Assembly (NCBI GenBank): GCA_900755065.1
Contig: CAAEFC010000040.1
Location: forward strand, 29,773-93,772
DNA length: 64,000 nucleotides
DNA from: Bacilli bacterium
GTDB taxonomy: Bacteria; Bacillota_I; Bacilli_A; RFN20; CAG-449
Reading direction: 5' to 3'
A program made the translations under genes and the position numbers. Positions 48,085 to 56,854 of this stretch are shown in pieces. The stretch's first letter is position 1. Every line of letters starts with the position of its first letter. The notes under the pieces were generated by a model. The model did not search any database, was not told the DNA's origin, and saw only the letters and a program-made list of their open reading frames with translations.

Positions 48085-48987
48085 TCACTTCTCGCTGAGT
48101 TTTTGCTCGATTTCCTTGTCCGGCCAGTACCCCCAGGATTCCGTGATGATGCCTTCTTCGACTTTAAAATTTTCCAACGCTTCAAAGGCGATCCGCTTTC
48201 CCGTCGGCGGAATTCCCATGCAGATTCCGGTATGGATTCCTTCGTAAAGAACGCGCGTAGCGACTTTGTTTCCTTCGGAAAAAAGGTCTGAAATCGTAAC
48301 GCGCAGATCGGAAAACTGTTCGGCGACGATTTTTAAAATGCCGACGGCGTCAAGGTTGCTTCTGGCCGCGGCAGGACTGTGATCGACATATCGTTCGGAA
48401 AGACAGTGTAAGATAAAGTCATAGTTCCGACGTTCATAACCTTCTTCAAAAAAGCGGGAAACCACCTCTTTCGGAGAAAGACAATAGGTGAACGCGCAGA
48501 TCTCCTGCTTTGTTCCCTGATAGAGACCTTCTCCTTCATATGTCCGGATAAAGCCCGATCGTTCCAAGACTTTTATGGAAGCGAGATTGTCCCGAAGGCA
48601 AATGCCCTTTATCCGGGTGATGCCGATTTTTTTCATGATGACGGGCAGAAAAGCGCGGACGGCTTCGGTAGCATAGCCTTTTCGGGTGTATCGGGAACCG
48701 ATGTGATAGCCGATTTCCCATTGACCGTCGTCGAACTTTACAGCCTGAACATAGCCGACACAGACGCCGTCTTTCCGCAAAACGGGATAGACGAGCGGCC
48801 CGTTTTGCCCCTCGTAAAGGCGGATCAGATGCCGGATCGTTTCTTCGGCTTCTCCGATCGTTAGGAACACTTCGTCCGGCGTAAAGCGGCGCGTATCTTC
48901 GTCGAGGGAATTCCGATGAACTTCTTCGGCCATATCGGCGCGGAACTCCGTGATGATCAACCGTGCGGTTTCAATTCGCATTTTCAT
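48085..48987 (-). CDS. GNAT acetyltransferase fused to a SnoaL-like ester cyclase domain
   Basis: A 300-residue two-domain protein. Residues about 1-170 are a GNAT N-acetyltransferase of the RimJ/RimL type (ETARLIITEF start, IGYHIGSRYTRKGYATEAV acetyl-CoA loop, NLASIKVLERSGF). Residues about 180-300 match SnoaL-like polyketide-cyclase/NTF2 folds (YVDHSP and the closing W near the end). The start at 48987 has AAAGGAAAG before it. The pairing is uncommon; the substrate is unknown. It has its own promoter (49034-49062), divergent from prfA. Confidence 0.85.
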   Translation of the reverse strand: MKMRIETARLIITEFRADMAEEVHRNSLDEDTRRFTPDEVFLTIGEAEETIRHLIRLYEGQNGPLVYPVLRKDGVCVGYVQAVKFDDGQWEIGYHIGSRYTRKGYATEAVRAFLPVIMKKIGITRIKGICLRDNLASIKVLERSGFIRTYEGEGLYQGTKQEICAFTYCLSPKEVVSRFFEEGYERRNYDFILHCLSERYVDHSPAAARSNLDAVGILKIVAEQFSDLRVTISDLFSEGNKVATRVLYEGIHTGICMGIPPTGKRIAFEALENFKVEEGIITESWGYWPDKEIEQKLSEK

Positions 48988-49033
48988 CTTTCCTTTCTTT
49001 CTGTGTATTCCGATCTTTCTGTCGGACAAAATG

Positions 49034-49062
49034 ATCATAACATAATGCGCCGTTTCTGTCGA
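49034..49062 (-). promoter_or_regulatory. Promoter of the GNAT-SnoaL gene
   Basis: Minus strand TCGACA (49062-49057), 17-base spacer, TATGAT (49039-49034). Confidence 0.55.
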
Positions 49063-49168
49063 TCACCGTTTTTCGGCAAAGAAGCGAATCTCCGATCGCG
49101 ATCCGGGGACGGATTTTCCGACGTTTCTCGTTTCGGGAAATCTTTGTATTTCTTTTTAAGCGTATTTT

Positions 49169-49177
49169 TGCTATGAT
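49169..49177 (+). promoter_or_regulatory. Extended -10 promoter of prfA
   Basis: TGCTATGAT lies 28 bases before the prfA ATG; the -35 is weak. An AAGGAGA ribosome binding site follows. Confidence 0.5.
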
Positions 49178-49205
49178 TGAAGCGGCTGAAACAAGGAGAT
49201 ACGTT

Positions 49206-50297
49206 ATGGCGGATAAAATGTTGGAAAGATTGGAAGCGATGCGCAAGAGAGTCGAGGATATCGACCGCCTTCTTTGCGATGAAAACATCGTCTCCGATGT
49301 CGCGAAACTGACCGATCTGAATAAAGAGAGAGCCTCTCTGATCGAACCGGTGGAGGAATATCTGCGATATAAAAAGTGGATGCAGGATTTAAGCGATGCC
49401 GAGATCATGGTCAACGAACCAGACGAAGAGATCAGCGCGTTTGCCAAAGAAAGCGTAAAAGAACTGGGCGAAAAAACACAGGAACTCTACGAAAAAATGA
49501 AAATCATGCTGCTTCCGAAAGACCCCGACGACGACAAGGACATCGTCTGCGAGATCAAGGGCGCGGCCGGCGGAGACGAAGCGAACATCTTTGCCGGAGA
49601 TCTGTTCCGCATGTACACGCGTTATGCGGAGAATCAGGGGTGGAAAATTCAGATCGTCGACGAATCGCCGTCCAATGCCGGCGGTTTCAGCAACATCTCT
49701 TTTATCGTCAGAGGAAAAAACGTCTATTCCAAACTGAAATTTGAATCCGGCGCGCACCGCGTTCAGCGAATCCCTTCCACCGAGGCCAACGGCAGAATCC
49801 ACACGTCCACCGCGACGGTCTTAATCATGCCGGAAGCGGAATCCGTCGATGTGGAAATCAATCCCGCCGATCTGAAAATCGACACCTACCGTTCCAGCGG
49901 TGCGGGCGGACAGAATGTCAACAAGACGGAGTCGGCCGTGCGCATTACGCACATTCCGACGGGAATCGTCGTCGCCTGTCAGGTGGAAAGAAGTCAGATT
50001 CAGAATCGGGAAATCGCGATGAATTTGCTGAAAACTCGGATTCTGGCTTTGAAACAGCAGGAACAGGACGAAAGAATCGGCAACGAACGGAAACTGAAAG
50101 TCGGCACCGGCGAAAGAAGCGAAAAAATCCGGACGTACAATTATCCGCAGAACCGGGTAACCGATCATCGCATTTCCTTCACGTTACAAAAACTGGACCG
50201 GGTGATGGAAGGCGACCTGGAAGAAATCATCGAAGCGTTGATCAATGCCGATCAGCAGGACAAAATGGAGCGGGAAGCAGAAAAATATGGCGATTAG
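49206..50297 (+). CDS. prfA: Peptide chain release factor 1
   Basis: A 363-residue protein that ends translation at UAA and UAG. The start at 49206 (MADKMLERLEAM) has AAGGAGA; an in-frame ATG at 49173 lies inside the promoter. The GGQ loop is RSSGAGGQNVNKTESAVRI near residue 230, and the stop-codon recognition PxT motif appears as IPSTEANGRIH just before it. Length is usual. It overlaps the start of prmC by 11 bases, coupling the factor to its methylase. Confidence 0.98.
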   Translation: MADKMLERLEAMRKRVEDIDRLLCDENIVSDVAKLTDLNKERASLIEPVEEYLRYKKWMQDLSDAEIMVNEPDEEISAFAKESVKELGEKTQELYEKMKIMLLPKDPDDDKDIVCEIKGAAGGDEANIFAGDLFRMYTRYAENQGWKIQIVDESPSNAGGFSNISFIVRGKNVYSKLKFESGAHRVQRIPSTEANGRIHTSTATVLIMPEAESVDVEINPADLKIDTYRSSGAGGQNVNKTESAVRITHIPTGIVVACQVERSQIQNREIAMNLLKTRILALKQQEQDERIGNERKLKVGTGERSEKIRTYNYPQNRVTDHRISFTLQKLDRVMEGDLEEIIEALINADQQDKMEREAEKYGD

Positions 50298-51129
50298 ACC
50301 GCTGAAAGAAGTGCTTTCCGATGCGTTAAGAAACCCTACGGCCGATGCTTATCGCCGGGACGTCTATTACCTTGCACAAAAAATTTTCGGCCTGACGCTC
50401 AACGACATCTATTTAAAAGGAGAGATATCCGTGGAAGATTCTCTTTTTTTGAAAGCGCTGGATCGCTACGAAAAAGGAGAACCGCTGTACTATATTCTGG
50501 GAAGCGCGCCTTTTCTGGGCAGAATGTTCTCCGTCGATCGTCGCGTGCTGATTCCGAGAAACGAAACCGAAGAACTGGTCGTAGAAGCCGGCGAAGCGAT
50601 CCGGAAAGCCAAGATGAAAAATCCGGACATCGTCGATGTCGGAACCGGAAGCGGGTGCATCGCCGTAACGTTGAGCCTGGAATTTCCTGATGCGCATATC
50701 GACGCGACGGATCTTTCTTCGGAGGCCTTGACTCTGGCGAAAGAAAACAACGATCGCCTCGGCGGAAAAGTCGATTTTTATCGGTCGGACGTACTGGAAG
50801 AAGTCATTCGGAGAAAGAAAAAATACGACGTTCTGATTTCCAATCCGCCGTATATCGCTCCGGGTTCGTTCGTCGCAGAATCCGTTCGGGATTACGAACC
50901 GGAAATCGCGCTTTTCGCCGAAGACAAGGGGCTTGCCGTTTATCGGAAAATCTTCGCGCAGATGCCCGAAGCGATGAAAGACAACGCGATGGCCTTTTTC
51001 GAGATTTCTCCGGAGCAGCAAGAAGATCTGACGGATATCGTGCGAAACGCGCTGCCGGATTATACCTATTCCTTTAAGCGGGATATCAACGGATATACGC
51101 GTTTTTTGATCGTAAAGCGAAAAGGATAG
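50287..51129 (+). CDS. prmC: Release factor glutamine methyltransferase
   Basis: A 280-residue SAM enzyme that methylates the GGQ glutamine of release factors. The start at 50287 (MAIRPLKEVLSD) overlaps prfA. The SAM loop is VDVGTGSGCIAV near residue 117 and the catalytic motif is SNPPYIAPG near residue 188. An N-terminal helical domain of about 85 residues precedes it. The prfA-prmC pair is conserved in Bacilli; the usual next gene sua5 follows here after one small gene. Confidence 0.97.
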   Translation: MAIRPLKEVLSDALRNPTADAYRRDVYYLAQKIFGLTLNDIYLKGEISVEDSLFLKALDRYEKGEPLYYILGSAPFLGRMFSVDRRVLIPRNETEELVVEAGEAIRKAKMKNPDIVDVGTGSGCIAVTLSLEFPDAHIDATDLSSEALTLAKENNDRLGGKVDFYRSDVLEEVIRRKKKYDVLISNPPYIAPGSFVAESVRDYEPEIALFAEDKGLAVYRKIFAQMPEAMKDNAMAFFEISPEQQEDLTDIVRNALPDYTYSFKRDINGYTRFLIVKRKG

Positions 51130-51232
51130 ACCTGTCGGACAGCCGTTGAAAAGAACCGGGCAGACAAAATCATCAAGAAAAAAATGATCGGGAAAGTCTT
51201 TTTTCTGTCACTCTTAAAAAACGAAAAAGTTT

Positions 51233-51262
51233 TTGAAACAATAGCAAAGAAAGGAATAAAAT
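51233..51262 (+). promoter_or_regulatory. Promoter candidate of the small exported protein
   Basis: TTGAAA (51233-51238), 18-base spacer, TAAAAT (51257-51262), 43 bases before the start. Confidence 0.4.
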
Positions 51263-51304
51263 TCAGTTATTCGTCCAAGATGTTAGTGAAAGGAAGAGAT
51301 TTTT

Positions 51305-51703
51305 ATGGATTTTAAATTCTTGACGACTTTACTTTCGGGCGGATTTCTGTTGGCTTCTGCCATCGGCGAAAGCGGTGCGACTTTCAAGTATCTCTATCAG
51401 ATCAAAGCCAATTCATACAGTCCGAAAGACTCGCTGGCGATCTATTACTACAAGGAAAAACTGATCGATAAATACGAAGAGATCGCTTTTTCGCTGAAAG
51501 AGGAATACCTTTCGGAAGCGCTTCGGACGAATATCAGTCAATTTCGTTTCGACGATCAATGCGTTCCGTCCTATCACAACGGCGTCCTCGTCCTGACTTT
51601 GGGAGAAGGCAAAGGCGGATTGGTGGAAGGGAGGTTACGTTACAATTCCTGCGACAACGGCGTTATCCGGGAAAAGGTCTTCATCTTCGATATATTTAAA
51701 TAG
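51305..51703 (+). CDS. Small exported hypothetical protein
   Basis: A 132-residue protein with a hydrophobic N-terminus (about residues 5-20) that looks like a signal peptide without a lipobox. The mature part is tyrosine- and lysine-rich, then glycine-rich near residues 98-108 (TLGEGKGGLVEGRL). I do not recognise it. GAAAGGAAG precedes the ATG and it has its own candidate promoter. It splits the usual prmC-sua5 neighbourhood. Confidence 0.65.
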   Translation: MDFKFLTTLLSGGFLLASAIGESGATFKYLYQIKANSYSPKDSLAIYYYKEKLIDKYEEIAFSLKEEYLSEALRTNISQFRFDDQCVPSYHNGVLVLTLGEGKGGLVEGRLRYNSCDNGVIREKVFIFDIFK

Positions 51704-51720
51704 AATGCAAAAGGGAAAAG

Positions 51721-51729
51721 TGGTATAAT
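51721..51729 (+). promoter_or_regulatory. Extended -10 promoter of the threonylcarbamoyl-AMP synthase gene
   Basis: TGGTATAAT, a perfect extended -10, 22 bases before the ATG at 51752. Confidence 0.55.
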
Positions 51730-51751
51730 CTTCCTGTAAGAAGGGGTGCGT

Positions 51752-52360
51752 ATGGAAACCAAAATCGTCGGCTTCGACGCGGAAGAACTGATTGAAGCGA
51801 TCCGAAAAAGAAAGGTCGTCGCCTTTCCGACGGAGACCGTTTACGGTCTTGGTGTCATCGCGGATTCTCCGCGCGCTTACGAAAACCTGGTCGAAGTCAA
51901 GAAAAGAAGGCCGGATAAACCGTTTACGCTGATGCTGTCTTCGGCAGAAGAAATCGGGAAATACGCCGTGATCGACGAAAAAACGAAAAGAATCATCGAT
52001 GAATTCATGCCGGGAGAAATCACGCTGCTCCTTCCGCCGAAAGAAGGCGTTGCGTCATGGATTCGGCTGGATTCACCCTATATCGGCGTTCGCGTCAGCG
52101 GAAGTCGGGAGGTTTCCCGAATGATCGCCCGGGTCGGCGCGCCGATGCTGGTGACCAGCGCGAATCTTTCCGGCGAAAAGACTTGCGCGGATTTTGAAAG
52201 TACAGAGGCGGTTTTTTCGGGAAAAGTCCCCTTTATCGTCAAAGGCGAAACTTTTTCCCGCCTGCCGTCGACCATCGTCATCGCGGAGAGTAAACTGACC
52301 TTAGTCAGACAAGGGAGCATTCCTTTTGAAGAAATTGAAAAAGTTTGGAGGACGGATTGA
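51752..52360 (+). CDS. L-threonylcarbamoyladenylate synthase (short YrdC/TsaC type)
   Basis: A 202-residue YrdC-domain enzyme that makes threonylcarbamoyl-AMP for the tRNA t6A37 modification. FPTETVYGLGV is at residues 28-38 and LVTSANLSGE near residue 133 is the second conserved block. It lacks the extra C-terminal Sua5 domain, so it is TsaC-like in length although placed near prfA-prmC like sua5. The start at 51752 has AAGGGGTG; an ATG two codons upstream is less likely. It overlaps nothing; rpiB begins one base after. Confidence 0.93.
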   Translation: METKIVGFDAEELIEAIRKRKVVAFPTETVYGLGVIADSPRAYENLVEVKKRRPDKPFTLMLSSAEEIGKYAVIDEKTKRIIDEFMPGEITLLLPPKEGVASWIRLDSPYIGVRVSGSREVSRMIARVGAPMLVTSANLSGEKTCADFESTEAVFSGKVPFIVKGETFSRLPSTIVIAESKLTLVRQGSIPFEEIEKVWRTD

Positions 52361-52361
52361 T

Positions 52362-52790
52362 ATGAAAATTGCATTTGGATCGGATCACGGGGGATATCTT
52401 TATAAAAAAGAACTGATCGCTTTTCTGAAAGAAAAAGGCTATGAAACGATCGATTGCGGGACCGACTCTCTGGATTCCTGCGACTATCCCGATTTTGCCT
52501 ATGCGGTGGCTTCGCTGGTGGCCGATAAGAAAGCGGACAGAGGAATCGTCGTCTGCACGTCGGGGGAAGGCGTCGCTATCACCGCGAATAAAGTGCGCGG
52601 CATTCGTTGCGGGCTATGTTACAACGAAGAGGTCAGTTATCTGATCCGTCAGCACAACGATTGCAATATGGTGGCGTTTTCCGCGAAATTCTTCCCGCTG
52701 GAAGAGGTGAAAAGGTGGGCGATGAATTTTCTGACGACGGAATTCGAGGGAGGAAGACACGCCCGTCGCGTGGATAAAATCGAACGATAA
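52362..52790 (+). CDS. rpiB: Ribose-5-phosphate isomerase B
   Basis: A 142-residue isomerase interconverting ribose-5-phosphate and ribulose-5-phosphate. The start at 52362 (MKIAFGSDHGGY) has GGAGGAC. The phosphate loop FGSDHGGY and the catalytic cysteine/threonine region CTSGEGVAITANK are intact; NDCNMVAF and the closing RHARRV are typical. It is one base after the synthase stop, so they are co-transcribed. Length is usual. Confidence 0.96.
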   Translation: MKIAFGSDHGGYLYKKELIAFLKEKGYETIDCGTDSLDSCDYPDFAYAVASLVADKKADRGIVVCTSGEGVAITANKVRGIRCGLCYNEEVSYLIRQHNDCNMVAFSAKFFPLEEVKRWAMNFLTTEFEGGRHARRVDKIER

Positions 52791-52857
52791 GCGCCTCGCC
52801 TCCTAAAATTTTTTTTCGCATTTTATTTTGGCAGGCATGACTTCTTTTTAAGAAGAA

Positions 52858-54789
52858 TTATATCTTTTCCGCTTTTTTCAAAAACTTCCGGTCATACATC
52901 AAAGCGGCGTTGAGCACAACGAGAACCGAGCCGACATTATGCACGATCGCGCCCGTAATCGGGTTTAGCAACCCCAAAGACGAAAGAACGATCGCGACAA
53001 AATTGATTGTCATGGACAGCGATATATTGAATTTTATCGTACGGACGGTCGATTTCGCCAATATGCATAAATACGGTAACTTTTCGATATCGTCGCTCAT
53101 CAGCGCAATACTCGACGCCTCTACCGTAATATCGCTTCCGATACCGCGTAAAGCGATGCCGACGTCAGCCGTTTTTAACGCGGGCGCATCGTTTACGCCG
53201 TCGCCGATCATGCAGACTTTATAGCCTTTTTGTTCCAGGTCTTCAATCGCTTTTACTTTGCCTTCGGGCAATAAGTTCGCTTTGATTTTTGTGATACCGA
53301 TTTGTTTCGCAAAATACTTCGCAGTCGTTTCATGATCGCCCGTAAGCAAAACGACCTCATAGCCGAGCGCTTTCAATTTGCGGACGGTTTCTTTTGCCGT
53401 AGGACGTAACGTATCCGAAAGTCCGATTGCCCCGATGACATTCTTTTCGTCGGCGATCAGAATCACCGCTTTTCCTTCGGATCGTAAGGCTTCCAGAATG
53501 TCGTTTTGTTCCGGACTCGGCGCAATGCCGTTTTCCTGTAAATACTTGCGGTTTCCGCATAAATATCTGACGTTGCGGAAGATTCCGCATACGCCTTTTC
53601 CTGCCTGCATTGCAAAGTCCGTTGCTTCCCTATATTCCAGATTCCGTTCTTTCGCATATTCGACGATTGCCTTACCGAGAGGGTGTTCGCTCCTTGCTTC
53701 TACCGAAGCAGCAACGCACAGCAATTCATTTTCAGACTGTGAGCTGAATGCAATCGTATTGCTGACTGTCAATTTTCCGAATGTCAGCGTTCCCGTTTTA
53801 TCGAAGGCCACACAATTGGTTTTGCCCATATTTTCGAGTGCTTCTCCGGATTTGATCAGGACGCCGTACTTGGTCGCCTGACCGATCCCCGCCATGACCG
53901 AAGTCGGCGTTGCCAAAGCCAATGCGCAAGGGCAGAACACAACGAGAACGGTTACGCCGCGCACAAGCGCAAGGTTGTTTTCGTTTCCCAAAACAAAGTA
54001 TGTCACGATACTTGTAATGACCGCTATCAAGATGGCTACGGGTACAAGCCACGTTGCCCATTTATCCGCGATGCGTTGCATCGGTGCTTTTTTGTTCTCG
54101 GCATCTTTCAGCAACTTTATCATTTTAGAAAGCGACGAATTTTCACCGACTTGCGTTGCGACCATATCGATCGAGCCGTAACCGTTCATCGTGCCGCAGT
54201 AGACTTCATCGTTTACGCTTTTATCGACGGGTAGACTTTCACCTGTCAGGATCGCCTGATTGACCGAAGTCGTGCCGTCGATGATTTTACCGTCAACGGG
54301 TATGGTTTCGCCTGCAAGCACGCGTAATTTCATTCCCGTCTCGATTTCGGTTATATCGACTGTTTTTTCCGTAACGGTTCCGTTTTCATCGATCAGGAGA
54401 CGTCCTTTTTGAGGTGCGAGACGGATTAAACTGTTTAAGCCTTTTTTGGCACGCTCCGTCGTTTTATCTTCCAATATGGCCCCGATAGCCATAATAAAAG
54501 CCACTTCGCCGGCCGCAAAAATTTCGCCGATGCAGATCGAAGCGATCATGGCAACCGTTATCAGCAAAGCGCTGGACACCCAATGTTGCTTGACTAGCCG
54601 CGATACGGCAAGATACAAAAGCGGATAGCCCGATATTACTATCGTTATCCAAGCGGGGTCTAAAAACGGACTGATATCCAGATCGACCCAATTTTTGACG
54701 ATCAGAAGGGCAAGACTTCCGAATAGAAAGAGGCCTGATACGAGGGTCATTTTGAATCCGCTGAAAAAATCTGAAATCCTTTTGAACAT
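52858..54789 (-). CDS. Heavy-metal translocating P1B-type ATPase
   Basis: A 643-residue pump moving a metal ion out by ATP hydrolysis. The start at 54789 (MFKRISDFF) has AAGGAGG; a longer frame upstream runs into the regulator region. The metal motif CPC is in VVFCPCALALATP near residue 325, the phosphorylated aspartate in FDKTGTLTFG near residue 365, the SEHPLG motif near residue 410 and GDGVNDAPAL near residue 545. No N-terminal HMA metal-binding domain is present. The end IVHNVGSVLVVLNA is of the P1B type, but the metal (Zn, Cd, Pb, Mn or other) is not decided by sequence here. It is divergent from a TetR gene. Confidence 0.93.
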   Translation of the reverse strand: MFKRISDFFSGFKMTLVSGLFLFGSLALLIVKNWVDLDISPFLDPAWITIVISGYPLLYLAVSRLVKQHWVSSALLITVAMIASICIGEIFAAGEVAFIMAIGAILEDKTTERAKKGLNSLIRLAPQKGRLLIDENGTVTEKTVDITEIETGMKLRVLAGETIPVDGKIIDGTTSVNQAILTGESLPVDKSVNDEVYCGTMNGYGSIDMVATQVGENSSLSKMIKLLKDAENKKAPMQRIADKWATWLVPVAILIAVITSIVTYFVLGNENNLALVRGVTVLVVFCPCALALATPTSVMAGIGQATKYGVLIKSGEALENMGKTNCVAFDKTGTLTFGKLTVSNTIAFSSQSENELLCVAASVEARSEHPLGKAIVEYAKERNLEYREATDFAMQAGKGVCGIFRNVRYLCGNRKYLQENGIAPSPEQNDILEALRSEGKAVILIADEKNVIGAIGLSDTLRPTAKETVRKLKALGYEVVLLTGDHETTAKYFAKQIGITKIKANLLPEGKVKAIEDLEQKGYKVCMIGDGVNDAPALKTADVGIALRGIGSDITVEASSIALMSDDIEKLPYLCILAKSTVRTIKFNISLSMTINFVAIVLSSLGLLNPITGAIVHNVGSVLVVLNAALMYDRKFLKKAEKI

Positions 54790-54839
54790 CAAAACCTCCT
54801 TGATTTGCTTTTCAAAAAAACATATACTATATTTGTTTC

Positions 54840-54854
54840 CGAACATATTGTTCG
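54840..54854. promoter_or_regulatory. Palindromic operator candidate between the metal ATPase and tetR genes
   Basis: CGAACA-tat-TGTTCG is a perfect inverted repeat lying between the two divergent genes (starts at 54789 and 54955). It is well placed to control both. Nearby -10-like boxes (TATAGT and TATACT on the minus strand) support a shared promoter region. Confidence 0.55.
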
Positions 54855-54954
54855 ATTTTAGTATAACATAAGAAAAAGGAAGAGGACCGATCAGTTTTTC
54901 CGCTTTATCCGTTAGCGGACAAAAACGAAAAATTGTACCGGACAGGAGGTAAGG

Positions 54955-55509
54955 ATGGATAGACGAATACAAAAAACGAGAAAAGCCATTTTCAATGCTT
55001 TTGATGCATTGATCGCAAAACGGGATTATTCAAAGATTTCCGTTCAAGACATCATTGACGAAGCGAATATCGGAAGAAGTACTTTTTATGAACATTTTGA
55101 GACAAAAGACTACTTGCTGCGTGCCAAATGCACGGATTTATTTGAACATATTTTTATTCCGGACGGAACAGAAAAGACGCATGCTTTTTCTGTTAATTCG
55201 TCTTTCCGGGAAAAAATAACGCATATTCTGTTTCATTTTCTTGACGACAAAAAAGTCATCAAGGGAATTTTGTCCAGCGAGAGCGGCCAGATTTTTTTAC
55301 AGTATTTCCGGGTCTATCTGTCTGAGGCCATCCAAAAAGAGGATATTCACTTAAACGGAATACCGGACGAATTTCTGATCAATCACATCTCGGGATCTTT
55401 TATCGAAATGGTTACCTGGTGGGTGAAACGGAATTTCAAAGAAACTCCTTCCGAACTGGCACACTGCTTTTTTAAAGTACTTCCGTTCACGAATCTTTTA
55501 ACGGAATAA
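54955..55509 (+). CDS. TetR/AcrR family transcriptional regulator
   Basis: A 184-residue repressor. The N-terminal helix-turn-helix is intact (TRKAIFNAFDALI, DIIDEANIGRSTFYEHFETKDYLL at about residues 9-58). The C-terminal ligand domain is of the short TetR_C type. AGGAGGTAAGG precedes the ATG. It faces away from the metal ATPase and probably represses it and itself through the palindrome at 54840-54854; its inducer (metal or another compound) is unknown. Confidence 0.92.
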   Translation: MDRRIQKTRKAIFNAFDALIAKRDYSKISVQDIIDEANIGRSTFYEHFETKDYLLRAKCTDLFEHIFIPDGTEKTHAFSVNSSFREKITHILFHFLDDKKVIKGILSSESGQIFLQYFRVYLSEAIQKEDIHLNGIPDEFLINHISGSFIEMVTWWVKRNFKETPSELAHCFFKVLPFTNLLTE

Positions 55510-55747
55510 ACGGATTTGAGTTCGGGCAGGATCGGCATCGGCGCTGTTTTGAAATCGCTTGTTTCATCTTTTCCTTATACTATACCGAATGAATTTTTTT
55601 GCAGGCAGACTTTCTCAACGATCTGTAAAAAACGAGACCGCTGAATCTTTGAATAGCGAAGCGCGTACCTGTTTTGAAGACCTTTTTTCATTTTTTTGTA
55701 TAAAAAATCCGTTTCTGCGAAAGATGATTATTGAGGTGAAAGAGAAA

Positions 55748-56413
55748 ATGAAAAAGCAAGAAAAAGTGAAATCGTGGCCGGTGGAAGCGAAGGCCGGGTT
55801 GGCATTGGTAATTACTTCGGCAGTGATCGTGGGAGGGGCGTTGATTCTCGGCAGCAGTTTCAACTCTCAGCATATCGATTCAAACGTCGGCAATATCCCG
55901 TCTTCTTCCGTAGACGGCAATTCCCAAAGCGAACCGAACAGCGAAGTAACCAAGATCGAAACATTGGCGAAACCATTCACCGTCGAAGCGAAATGCGAAC
56001 GGTATTTCTACGATATGGACGACGATTCTTCGATCCGGGTCAAAGCGATCGTGCCGGTTCCGAATAAGGAATCCGCTTATATGAAGAGCGTAGGCGTGGA
56101 TTACGTCTACAACGGAAACGTGTTCGACATCACGGCATCGACCTCCGGCGTCGTAACCGAAAAAGTCAGCGATTCCATTTACGGAAATATGCTGGTTATC
56201 CAACATGATTCCGGCATCGAAACGATTTACGCTTCGCTTGGAACCGTTTTGGTCAGCGAAGGTGATTCGATCGAACAGGGACAGGTGATCGCCAAATCCG
56301 GCGAATCGTTGTATACCTCCGGTTTAGGTTCGTGCCTGCACTTTGAAATCCTGAAAAGCGATACGTATCTCAATCCGGAAAAATCGTATACCGTCGAAGT
56401 CGCCAAATTATAA
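55748..56413 (+). CDS. LytM/M23-fold membrane protein, probably catalytically inactive (SpoIIQ-like)
   Basis: A 221-residue protein with one transmembrane segment at about residues 14-36 and an outside LytM domain at about residues 110-215 (VYNGNVFDITAS, GNMLVIQHDSGIETIYASL, GDSIEQGQVIAKSG). The first zinc histidine of the HxxxD motif and one histidine of the final HxH motif are missing (CLHFEI), so it probably cannot cut peptidoglycan. SpoIIQ-type proteins use this fold as a scaffold. The start at 55748 has GAGGTG; a longer frame upstream has no signal. A terminator follows. Confidence 0.85.
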   Translation: MKKQEKVKSWPVEAKAGLALVITSAVIVGGALILGSSFNSQHIDSNVGNIPSSSVDGNSQSEPNSEVTKIETLAKPFTVEAKCERYFYDMDDDSSIRVKAIVPVPNKESAYMKSVGVDYVYNGNVFDITASTSGVVTEKVSDSIYGNMLVIQHDSGIETIYASLGTVLVSEGDSIEQGQVIAKSGESLYTSGLGSCLHFEILKSDTYLNPEKSYTVEVAKL

Positions 56414-56452
56414 TCGACGGCAAGACGAATCATCAGAAGACGATGAAGGGAT

Positions 56453-56488
56453 AAGGCAGCCAAACGGAAAAACCGGGCTGCCTTTTTT
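56453..56488 (+). terminator. Rho-independent terminator after the LytM gene
   Basis: Perfect 9-bp stem AAGGCAGCC / GGCTGCCTT around a 14-base loop, ending in six T residues. Confidence 0.9.
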
Positions 56489-56752
56489 GCTGTTCGATTT
56501 TTTGAAGGAAAAGCGGATTTTTTCAAAAAAAGAAACGACTTCCTCAGATAGCATGCGATAGGAAAAAAAGAAAAATAGGATTGAAAAGTGACTTAGTTCT
56601 GTTTTTTTCTTTTACTTAAACATTATTTTGTTAATCAGATTCTTGCAGGTTATGATGAAAGAGATCAGAAGATAAAAAATTTTAACAATTGTATAGGGTA
56701 GATATAAAAATTGTCAACCGAAAACGTGAATTGTGTCTGTTATTTAATATTT

Positions 56753-56795
56753 GATTTCGTGATTTTTTGAAATAAATAATTGTGCGATTTCGTGA
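56753..56795 (+). repeat. Direct repeat GATTTCGTGA upstream of an AAA_14 ATPase gene
   Basis: Two identical 10-base copies (56753-56762 and 56786-56795) spaced 33 bases, about three helical turns. They lie 60-100 bases before the start at 56855. The rest of the 56489-56854 gap is AT-rich and shows no gene. Confidence 0.45.
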
Positions 56796-56854
56796 AAAAA
56801 CGATTAACTCTTTTAACGTTATGTGGTAAACTATCTGTCGAGGAGAGTTGTTGG

